Assembly (NCBI RefSeq): GCF_900155545.1
Contig: NZ_LT732526.1
Location: 4,047,827 to 4,111,826 of the forward strand
Reading direction: 5' to 3'
DNA: 64,000 bases
Source of the DNA: Clostridium sp. Marseille-P2415
GTDB taxonomy: Bacteria > Bacillota > Clostridia > Lachnospirales > Lachnospiraceae
The notes beneath the pieces were generated by a model. It worked only from the letters and a program-made list of their open reading frames with translations, searched no databases and was not told where the DNA came from. This document shows positions 26,218 to 33,588 of this stretch, in pieces. Positions within the stretch are counted from its first letter, which is position 1; each line of letters begins with the position of its first letter. A program made the translations under genes and the position numbers.

Positions 26218-26355
26218 AGTTAGTTCAAACTAACTGCGTGTGAATATTCTAACATCAGACTAACCCTCTGATCGTATCCTTCATTTGACCCGTGAGGGAT
26301 CATGACTCCTACGAAAAAGCCGCTCCTGTTACCGCATGACAGGAACGGCTTTTTT
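26218..26355 (+). ncRNA. Structured small RNA, copy 2 of a two-copy family
   Basis: This ~138-nt predicted RNA is homologous to the one at 8637-8773. Helices are CAGTTAG/CTAACTG, CAGA/TCTG, ATCCTTCA/TGAGGGAT and a terminator AGCCGCTCCTG/CAGGAACGGCT (26318-26350) closing the same loop, TTACCGCATGA, then a T-run. Between the two copies the terminator stem shows three compensatory pair changes (G-C to A-T, T-A to C-G, C-G to T-A) and one broken pair. It ends 62 bases before the LysR-type gene, so a leader role is possible here, but copy 1 has no such gene. Confidence 0.65.
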
Positions 26356-26417
26356 GTCAGAGCTTCCTTGATAAAGAAATTGGCGGATACGTGAAGAATA
26401 CCAGGAGGCATATGAGA

Positions 26418-27344
26418 ATGGAAATCAAACAATTGGAATACTTTGTGGCAACAGCAGATCACGGAAGCCTTAATAAAGCGGCGGAACAGCTGTATACGTC
26501 CCAACCCAATGTCAGTAAGGTGATTGCAAATCTGGAAAAGGAATTGGGCGTAATGCTCTTTGAACGGAACAGCCGGGGAATTAAGATGACGGAACAGGGG
26601 AAAATGCTTTATGGCTATGCCCTTTCCATTCTTAAGAACTCCAATATGATCCGCTCACTGATGCAGAAGAAGACAGGAAGCTATTTTTCCGTATCCGGGT
26701 ATCAGAGCAGCATTCTGACCAGGCTGATGGCCGACATGTATGAAACGTATAAGGAAAAAGAGATAAAATTCGGATACCGGGAAGGGACCGTAGAGGAGAT
26801 TACAGATGACGTTTCCGAGCATGTATCTGAAATAGGCATTGTTTACCTGGCTCAGTCCCAGCTACAGTGCTTTCGCCATATCATGTGGCATAAAAAGCTG
26901 GAATTCCACCCGTTGGAGGACTGTGGAATCTGTATTTACATGGGAAGCAGACACCCGTGGTATGACCGTGATTTTTTAGAATTTTGTGAATTGAAGGAAT
27001 TGAAATTTATCGAAGGCACCGAAGACTTTTTTGCCATGGAACACCATATTGAACGGATCAGCATAGGGGCGGTGCAGATGGAGAACTTAAATAATGCGGT
27101 CTGCACCAACAGCGACTATCTGATCAATAATATGTTAAAGCATACGGATGTCTGCTGCATGGGAATTGATTTTGTTTCCGGTGAATATGAAAGCCAGGGG
27201 ATCAAGGCTTTAAAAGTAAAGGATTGTGAGAAGTTTTTAACTCTGGGGTATGTGAAGCAGAAGAAAAAGGAACTGTCGGAAGAAGCCCGGCTTTACATAA
27301 AGGAACTGAAAAAACGATTAGCTGCCTATAACGATTTGTTATAA
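26418..27344 (+). CDS. LysR-family transcriptional regulator, probable nik operon regulator
   Basis: This is a 308-aa regulator. AGGAGG (26403-26408) is nine bases before ATG 26418, which I prefer to ATG 26412. The N-terminal helix-turn-helix reads MEIKQLEYFVATADHGSLNK and then LYTSQPNVSKVIANLEKELG, standard LysR. The C-terminal effector domain is of normal length. It lies 82 bases upstream of nikA on the same strand. Control of the nickel transporter is inferred from position and from a TTAGT/ACTAA inverted repeat in the nikA promoter region. Confidence 0.88.
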   Translation: MEIKQLEYFVATADHGSLNKAAEQLYTSQPNVSKVIANLEKELGVMLFERNSRGIKMTEQGKMLYGYALSILKNSNMIRSLMQKKTGSYFSVSGYQSSILTRLMADMYETYKEKEIKFGYREGTVEEITDDVSEHVSEIGIVYLAQSQLQCFRHIMWHKKLEFHPLEDCGICIYMGSRHPWYDRDFLEFCELKELKFIEGTEDFFAMEHHIERISIGAVQMENLNNAVCTNSDYLINNMLKHTDVCCMGIDFVSGEYESQGIKALKVKDCEKFLTLGYVKQKKKELSEEARLYIKELKKRLAAYNDLL

Positions 27345-27365
27345 CGGAGCCTGCCTGATTTGATA

Positions 27366-27383
27366 TTAGTAAGTCCAGACTAA
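27366..27383 (+). promoter_or_regulatory. Inverted repeat upstream of nikA, possible LysR operator
   Basis: TTAGT and ACTAA flank eight bases, which is the T-N11-A style of LysR boxes. Similar half-sites (TTAG..CTAA) occur at the start of both small RNA copies. Confidence 0.35.
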
Positions 27384-27426
27384 CTATGCTATAGTAGAGA
27401 GCGTAGCAAAACAGGAGGATACTAAT

Positions 27427-29067
27427 ATGAAGAAAAAAATATTTTATGCCTGCATTGCAGGTGTTGTGGCAGCAGCGGTTTTAACGGGCTGCGGAAAGTC
27501 CGGAAGTAATTCCGGGGAAGCCGCCGTGACAGGTTCCGGGCAGGCGTCCGCAGATCAGACAGACAGCTCTGGCGGGGAAGCCAGAGAAGAACTGGTATTC
27601 GTGAATTATAGAGATATCCGGGATTTAAATCCACATCTGTATGCCGGAGAAATGTATGCACAGGAGATGCTTTATGATACTCTCGTAAACATTACGGAAG
27701 ACGGTTATGCTCCGGGGCTGGCGGAAAGCTGGACAGTCAGTGAAGACGGAAAAATTTATACCTTTCAAATACGTAAGGGTGTGACATTTTCAGACGGAGA
27801 GGTGTGTGATGCCAATGCCATCAAGGCAAATTTTGATGCCATCATCGAAAATAAGGACCGCCATACCTGGCTGGAAATGATGAACCTCCTGGTCAGCGTT
27901 TCCGCACCGGATGATGAAACCTTTGTTATTGAACTGTCGGAACCGTATTATCCGATGCTGACGGAATTGGGCGTTACCAGACCATTTGCCATGATTTCCC
28001 CAAAAGCCATGAAGAATGGAAGCACCAAGGATGGTGTGAATGCCTATATCGGAACAGGCCCTTATGTGCTGACAGACTTTGTAACCGACGAATACGCGGT
28101 ATTTGAAGCCAATGAGACCTACTGGGGAGAAAAGCCTCCGGTTAAAAAGATCACGGTTAAGGTGATCCCGGACAACCAGACCAGGATCCTGGCCCTTGAA
28201 AAGGGAGAAATCGATCTGATATTCGGCAAAAATATGATCGATGCGGATGCAGTAAATAAATATAAGGACAGCGATAAATTTGGCGTATCTTTATCCGATC
28301 CTACTTCTACAAGACAGATCGTATTGAATACCTCCAATGAAATTCTGAGTGACAAGACGGTCCGGCAGGCGTTGCAGCATGCCACCAACCGCCAGGCCAT
28401 TTCAGACGGAGTCTTTTACGGTCTGGAAGCCCCGGCAGACACGCTGTTTGCCACATCGGTCCCTTACTGCAACATCGGCCTTGGGGCCTATGAATACAAT
28501 ACAGAGCAGGCGGCAGAGATGTTAGATGGGGCAGGATGGTTCCTGGGAAGCGGCAATGTGAGGGAAAAAGACGGAAAAGCCATGGAGTTATCCCTTCTCT
28601 ATAACAGTGACAGCGTAACAGAGAAGACCATTGCAGAGTACCTTCAGTCCGAATATGGAAAGCTTGGGATTAAGCTGGATATCAAGGGAGAAGAAGAACA
28701 GTCCTACCGTGACAATATGAAAGCCGGACACTTTGACATGGTATTCAACATCTGCTGGGGGACTCCTTATGATCCACAGTCTTCCCTGGCAGCCATGAGA
28801 CAGCCGGTATACGGCGATTACGCAGCACAGCAGGGGCTGGAAGACAAGGCGGAAATTGATGAAGCGATAACGGAAATTTTGGTGTCCACGGATGAGAAGA
28901 GGCGCCAGGAGTTATACAGCTTTGTTTTGACCAGGCTTCATGAAGATGCTGTCTACATACCTTTGACTTATGAATGCAACAAAGCTATTTATACATCGGA
29001 CTTAAAAGGGGTTGGGTTTACGCAGACCCAGTATGAGGTTCCGTTTACGCAGATGTATTTCGAATAA
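27427..29067 (+). CDS. nikA: Nickel-binding lipoprotein NikA
   Basis: This 546-aa family 5 binding protein captures nickel, probably as a chelate, for NikBCDE. The signal peptide has lipobox LTGC. Strong similarity to E. coli NikA is visible by eye: RDIRDLNPHLYAGEMYAQEM, APGLAESWTVSEDGK, IGTGPY, YWGEKPPVKKITVKVIPD, LFATSVPY, GEEEQSYRDN and WGTPYDPQSSLAAMR. That makes nickel more likely than peptide as ligand. GGAGG precedes ATG 27427. Confidence 0.85.
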   Translation: MKKKIFYACIAGVVAAAVLTGCGKSGSNSGEAAVTGSGQASADQTDSSGGEAREELVFVNYRDIRDLNPHLYAGEMYAQEMLYDTLVNITEDGYAPGLAESWTVSEDGKIYTFQIRKGVTFSDGEVCDANAIKANFDAIIENKDRHTWLEMMNLLVSVSAPDDETFVIELSEPYYPMLTELGVTRPFAMISPKAMKNGSTKDGVNAYIGTGPYVLTDFVTDEYAVFEANETYWGEKPPVKKITVKVIPDNQTRILALEKGEIDLIFGKNMIDADAVNKYKDSDKFGVSLSDPTSTRQIVLNTSNEILSDKTVRQALQHATNRQAISDGVFYGLEAPADTLFATSVPYCNIGLGAYEYNTEQAAEMLDGAGWFLGSGNVREKDGKAMELSLLYNSDSVTEKTIAEYLQSEYGKLGIKLDIKGEEEQSYRDNMKAGHFDMVFNICWGTPYDPQSSLAAMRQPVYGDYAAQQGLEDKAEIDEAITEILVSTDEKRRQELYSFVLTRLHEDAVYIPLTYECNKAIYTSDLKGVGFTQTQYEVPFTQMYFE

Positions 29068-29143
29068 AAACCGGTTACAGAAAACATGGGTCGGAAACAC
29101 TTGGCCCATGTTTTTTGCAATCTCTTATTCAGGAGGTAGTGTC

Positions 29144-30085
29144 ATGAAATCTTATATTGTAAAGCGCACGCTGTCTGCCGTTCCGTTGTTGCTGCTTATT
29201 TCTTTTTTATGCTTTGTTTTTATAAACCTGATTCCATCGGATCCCGCAGAGGTGGCGCTTCGCGTCCGGCAGACGCCTGTCATAACGGAAGAGGCCATCC
29301 GTCAGGTGCGGGAAGAGATGGGATTAAATGATCCATATTTGGTCCGGTATTTCCGATGGGTATTCAATTGCATGAGGCTGGATTTTGGGGTAAGTTATAC
29401 CAATCCATCCAGGACGGTGCTGGGAGAGATCACGCGTTGTCTGCCTGCAACCTTTGTCCTGGCCATGGCATCCCTGTTGTTCGTGATTTTACTCAGCCTG
29501 CCGGTGGGATTTTTATGTGCGGTGTACAAAGACAGCTGGTTTGACCGGCTGGTAAGAGGGATCGTCTTTATGACTACGGCCATGCCAGCTTACTGGATCG
29601 GGCTTTTGCTCATCTGGCTGATCAGTATTAAGTGGGATTTGCTGCCCACCAGCGGAAACGGCAGCTGGAAGCATCTGATCCTTCCCTCTTTTACCGTGTC
29701 TCTTACTTATATTTCCACCTATATCCGTCTGATACGGAACAACATGCTGGAAAACATGAAAGAGGATTATGTCTTATATGCCAATGTCAGGGGCTTGAAA
29801 CAGAGGACCATCCTGGTAAAGCATATTTTAAAAAATTCCCTTCATACCTGCATTGTGGCCATCGGCATGAGTGTTCCCCAGCTGATGGCCGGGACCATTG
29901 TGGTTGAAAATGTATTTGCGTGGCCCGGGCTTGGAAAGCTTTGCATTGCTTCCATTTTTAACCGGGATTACCCGGTGATCCAGACCTATGTGCTTCTGAT
30001 CGGTACCTTGTTTGTGGTGTTTAACCTGTTGTTTGATATTATCCAGAGCATTGCAGACCCAAGACTTCGCAGGGAGGTGTCTTAA
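29144..30085 (+). CDS. nikB: Nickel ABC transporter permease NikB
   Basis: This 313-aa permease begins at ATG 29144, 13 bases after AGGAGG begins. It has the DppB/NikB form: VKRTLSAVPLLLLISFLCF as first helix, then PSDPAEVALR and a C-terminal half ending RRE. The EAA-like loop lies near VRGLKQRTILVKHILKNSL. It is the second gene of the nik operon; a gap of 76 bases follows nikA. Confidence 0.87.
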   Translation: MKSYIVKRTLSAVPLLLLISFLCFVFINLIPSDPAEVALRVRQTPVITEEAIRQVREEMGLNDPYLVRYFRWVFNCMRLDFGVSYTNPSRTVLGEITRCLPATFVLAMASLLFVILLSLPVGFLCAVYKDSWFDRLVRGIVFMTTAMPAYWIGLLLIWLISIKWDLLPTSGNGSWKHLILPSFTVSLTYISTYIRLIRNNMLENMKEDYVLYANVRGLKQRTILVKHILKNSLHTCIVAIGMSVPQLMAGTIVVENVFAWPGLGKLCIASIFNRDYPVIQTYVLLIGTLFVVFNLLFDIIQSIADPRLRREVS

Positions 30086-30086
30086 G

Positions 30087-30911
30087 ATGTGGAAACGGTT
30101 TATAAAAAATAAAATGGCAGTGATCACGATGAGTCTCATAGGGGCTGTGGCACTTGCCGGGATCCTTGCGCCTTTCATTGCCCCCAACGATCCCTATGAA
30201 AATGACATTTTAAACAAATTCGCCGGCTTTAGCCTCCGGTATCCGCTGGGGACCGACCAGCTGGGACGCTGCATCCTGTCAAGAATGATATATGGGATCA
30301 GGCCTACGCTGTTTCTTTCCCTGCTCACCATGACCGGCACCATTGGGCTGGGCTGTGCCATGGGACTTATGGCCGGTTATTTCCGGGGACCGGTGGAGGA
30401 GATCATCATGAGAGCCGTGGATGTGATGATGTCATTCCCCAGCCAGATCATGGTGTTTGCTGTAGTAGCTCTTCTTGGAATTGATGTGAGAAATGTGATC
30501 ATGGCCAATGTACTGATCAAATGGGCCTGGTATGCCCGCATGATCCGCACCAATGTCATGAAATACAGAGACCGGAATTTTGTGCTCTTTTCCCGGTGTG
30601 TGGGAAGCGGGGAGCCGTTTATCCTGCTCCGCCATCTCCTGCCCAGCATTGCGGCAGAAATGGCGGTTCTGGCAACTCTGGACATTGGCTGGGCGATCCT
30701 TAATATTTCAACCCTTTCCTTTTTGGGCCTTGGTGTACAGGCGCCTACACCGGAATGGGGGGCCATGTTAAATGAGGCGAAAAATGTGATGACTACAAAT
30801 CCGGTGCAGATGATCGCACCAGGACTGGCCATCGTAGTGGTGGTTGCGGCTTTTAATCTTCTGGGAGATGCCCTCAGGGATGCGCTTGATCCAAAGGAGG
30901 TACAGGTTTAA
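30087..30911 (+). CDS. nikC: Nickel ABC transporter permease NikC
   Basis: This 274-aa DppC/NikC-type permease starts at ATG 30087, one base after the nikB stop, with GGGAGGTG upstream. It has an N-terminal helix ITMSLIGAVALAGILAPFIA, then YPLGTDQLGRCILSRMIYG, a hallmark of the family. E. coli NikC is of nearly the same length. Confidence 0.88.
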   Translation: MWKRFIKNKMAVITMSLIGAVALAGILAPFIAPNDPYENDILNKFAGFSLRYPLGTDQLGRCILSRMIYGIRPTLFLSLLTMTGTIGLGCAMGLMAGYFRGPVEEIIMRAVDVMMSFPSQIMVFAVVALLGIDVRNVIMANVLIKWAWYARMIRTNVMKYRDRNFVLFSRCVGSGEPFILLRHLLPSIAAEMAVLATLDIGWAILNISTLSFLGLGVQAPTPEWGAMLNEAKNVMTTNPVQMIAPGLAIVVVVAAFNLLGDALRDALDPKEVQV

Positions 30912-31741
30912 TGGAAGCGGTTTTAAAAGTAAGAAATTTAACGGTGGAACACTGCCGTAAAAAACAGGTACACAGGATTATAAATGGCGTAGATTTTGAG
31001 GTTTTTCCGGGCCAATGTCTTGGAATACTGGGGGAAAGCGGCAGTGGGAAAAGCATGAGTCTGAAAGCGGTTATGGGGCTTTTGGGAACGGATTTTGTGG
31101 TAAAAGGAGAGGCCGTTTATCAGGGGGAAAACTTAATTGGAAAGAGCAGGGAACAGCTTCGTAAAATCCGGGGGAAGAAAATCAATATGATCCTGCAAAA
31201 TCCCATGACCTGTTTTGATCCCCTTTACCGGATTAATGAGCAGTTGGCGGAGACATACCGGGAACATACGGGACTGAATAAAATTCAGATCCGGGACAAG
31301 TCCATGGAGGTCCTTAAAGCCATGCAGATCCAGAATCCTTCCGAGGTGATGAAAAAATATCCCCACCAGCTAAGCGGCGGCATGCTGCAGCGGATCATGA
31401 TCGGACTTGCCATGTCCATGGAGCCGGATTTACTGATTGCAGATGAGCCCACCACAGCCATTGACGCCATTACCCAGTACGAAATCATGAAAGAATTCAT
31501 GAGGATCAAGAAAGAATCCGGGACTGCCATGATTTTTATCAGCCATGATTTGGGAGTGATTTCTGCCATTGCCGACCAGGTGCTGGTGATGAATCAGGGA
31601 AATGCGGCCGATACAGGGACCTTCCGGCAGATTTACGAGCAGCCGAAGGATCCGTATACCAGACTTTTGGTGGAAAAGAAAAAAGCGGTCATGGAGCAGT
31701 ACCACAGGGCCATTGGAAAGAAAGGAATGATAAACGTATGA
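30911..31741 (+). CDS. nikD: Nickel ABC transporter ATP-binding protein NikD
   Basis: This 276-aa ATPase overlaps nikC by the single A of TAATG. Walker A is GESGSGKS near residue 40, the Q-loop is LQNPMTCFDPL, the signature is LSGGMLQRI and Walker B is LLIADEPTTAID. It belongs to the OppD/DppD group without the long C-terminal Fe-S/oligopeptide extension. It forms an ATPase pair with NikE. Confidence 0.87.
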   Translation: MEAVLKVRNLTVEHCRKKQVHRIINGVDFEVFPGQCLGILGESGSGKSMSLKAVMGLLGTDFVVKGEAVYQGENLIGKSREQLRKIRGKKINMILQNPMTCFDPLYRINEQLAETYREHTGLNKIQIRDKSMEVLKAMQIQNPSEVMKKYPHQLSGGMLQRIMIGLAMSMEPDLLIADEPTTAIDAITQYEIMKEFMRIKKESGTAMIFISHDLGVISAIADQVLVMNQGNAADTGTFRQIYEQPKDPYTRLLVEKKKAVMEQYHRAIGKKGMINV

Positions 31742-32547
31742 TAAAGGCTGAACATATCAATGTAAGCTTTCAGAAGGAAAATCAGGAAAAGCTATTTGGC
31801 AGAGAACGGCAGAAAGTTCTGTTTGATGTGTCATTTCACGTAAAAAAGGGGGACTGCCTCGGGATCCTGGGGGAAAGCGGAAGCGGGAAAAGCACTCTGG
31901 GACGGGTGCTGTGCGGGCTCCTGAAGCCGGATGAGGGGGTGGTCTGCTTAGGGGGGACGCCTCTGTACAAAGGACGGAAAAAGGACCGGCAGACAGTTCT
32001 GAGCGTGGTATTCCAGGATTATACCACATCGGCAAATCCCAGGTTCACGGTCAGGAACTTAATCGGAGAGGGGCTTCGCGTAAAGGAAAGACGGGAGCGC
32101 ATCCGCATAAATAAGGATGAGGAAACAGACAATCTTCTGCGTCTGGTAGGGCTTGATGAAAGCTATAAGGAGAGGCTCCCTCATGAATTGAGCGGAGGGC
32201 AGCTGCAGCGCGTATGCATTGCCCGGGCGCTGGCTGTGGATCCGGCCGTTATTTTATTTGATGAGGCCATCAGCTCGCTGGATGCCCATACCCAGGTACA
32301 GATCATGGACTTATTAAAACAGATACAAAAAGAGAAAGACCTTACCTATATTTTTATTACTCATGATTTAACTTCCGTAACCTATTTATGCAGTCATGTA
32401 TTGTTTCTTTATAAAGGAAAAGTGGCGGAAATCAGAGAAGTGGAAACCATTTCAAAGGCAACTCACCCTTATGCGAAAAAATTGCTGAACGCAATATTTG
32501 ATGTACAGGAAATGGGTGCGGGAGGTTCCTGGGAACAAGCGGTTTAG
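31738..32547 (+). CDS. nikE: Nickel ABC transporter ATP-binding protein NikE
   Basis: This 269-aa ATPase starts four bases before the end of nikD (ATGA overlap). Walker A is GESGSGKST, the signature is LSGGQLQRV, Walker B is AVILFDEAISSLD and the H-loop is FITHD. EAISSLD replaces the usual EPTSALD, which also occurs in NikE proteins. It completes the five-gene nickel uptake system. Confidence 0.87.
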   Translation: MIKAEHINVSFQKENQEKLFGRERQKVLFDVSFHVKKGDCLGILGESGSGKSTLGRVLCGLLKPDEGVVCLGGTPLYKGRKKDRQTVLSVVFQDYTTSANPRFTVRNLIGEGLRVKERRERIRINKDEETDNLLRLVGLDESYKERLPHELSGGQLQRVCIARALAVDPAVILFDEAISSLDAHTQVQIMDLLKQIQKEKDLTYIFITHDLTSVTYLCSHVLFLYKGKVAEIREVETISKATHPYAKKLLNAIFDVQEMGAGGSWEQAV

Positions 32548-32579
32548 GATCGAAAACATACATAAAAGGAGAAAATGCC

Positions 32580-33527
32580 ATGTTACAGATTGGAAGGTAC
32601 CGGTTGGAGAAAGGAAAACAGCTTAAGGGGATGCTGCCGGTTGTAAACCATACGCTGGAGCTTCCGTTCTGCGCGGTTAGCGGAGAGGGGGAGGGGCCTG
32701 TAGTCCTCATATCGGCAGGCATACACGGCTCTGAATACATAGGGATCCGGACTGCCATTGAGTTGTCCGGAGAGCTTCAGCCGTCTGAAGTGAATGGAAC
32801 CATTATTTTTCTGCTGGTAGCAAACCCTCAGGCAGCTTATTCCTTTACACGCCTGGTCGTACCTGAGGATGGAAAAAATTTAAACCGGATGTTTCCGGGA
32901 AAGAAGGATGAAAGCCTTTCCGGGAGGATCGCTTATACCATAGAGCATGAATTACAGAATCAGTCTGATTATTATATCGATCTTCACGCAGGGGATACTC
33001 ATGAAAAGGTAATGCCATTTGTGTATTTCCCGGGAGTGGCAAGGGAAGAGGTCTGTGAAACGGCCAGGATGATGGCCGAAGCAACCGGCATGCCGGTCCG
33101 CGTGAAATCATCTGCGGCTACGGGCTCCTATAATTATGCGGCGATACAGGGGATCCCCTCGATTCTTATGGAGCGCGGAGGGGGCGGCTGTTATGGGGAA
33201 GAGGAGCTTCTGCAATATAAGGAGGAAGTGAAAAACGTATTGGGGCATTTAGGAGTTCTCAGGGATTTTGCCGGATCAAAGAGGGAAAAGTCCCAGCATG
33301 AAGTGGAAAAGGCAAGCTATATTGATTCCGCTGCGGAAGGGTTCTGGTATCCGAAAAAGCAGGTGGGGGATCTATTCCGGAAAGGGGAGCTTCTGGGAGT
33401 TGTGGAGGACGTATGGGGTAACCGGCTTCAGGCCTGCCATGCAGAATATGATGGGATCGTTTTGTATCAGACGGCAGGAATGGGAGTCCGTCAGGGAGAC
33501 TCCCTGATTGCTTATGGAAATGTATAA
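32580..33527 (+). CDS. Succinylglutamate desuccinylase/aspartoacylase-family zinc hydrolase
   Basis: This 315-aa M14-like hydrolase removes an acyl or amino-acid group from a small molecule. ATG 32580 follows AAAGGAG. Zinc ligands are likely H and E in GIHGSEYIG and H in DLHAGDTH. NLNRMFPGKKDESLSGRIAY carries the substrate-binding Asn-Arg pair of the family. It is 32 bases downstream of nikE and cotranscribed by appearance. A role in releasing nickel from an imported N-acyl chelator is an attractive guess, not shown by sequence. Confidence 0.82.
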   Translation: MLQIGRYRLEKGKQLKGMLPVVNHTLELPFCAVSGEGEGPVVLISAGIHGSEYIGIRTAIELSGELQPSEVNGTIIFLLVANPQAAYSFTRLVVPEDGKNLNRMFPGKKDESLSGRIAYTIEHELQNQSDYYIDLHAGDTHEKVMPFVYFPGVAREEVCETARMMAEATGMPVRVKSSAATGSYNYAAIQGIPSILMERGGGGCYGEEELLQYKEEVKNVLGHLGVLRDFAGSKREKSQHEVEKASYIDSAAEGFWYPKKQVGDLFRKGELLGVVEDVWGNRLQACHAEYDGIVLYQTAGMGVRQGDSLIAYGNV

Positions 33528-33528
33528 G

Positions 33529-33557
33529 TTGTAATAACCCGGTCAATACGGTATAAT
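33529..33557 (+). promoter_or_regulatory. Promoter of topB
   Basis: TTGTAA (33529-33534) and TATAAT (33552-33557) lie 17 bases apart, 31 bases before the topB start. Confidence 0.5.
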
Positions 33558-33588
33558 TGGGAGAGAATTGCAATCTTGGAGGAATTAC

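Noticed and set aside
26218-26355. Cis-acting nickel riboswitch before the LysR-nik genes
   Set aside because: The sequence does not match the NiCo motif I know, and the homologous copy 1 precedes no co-directional gene.
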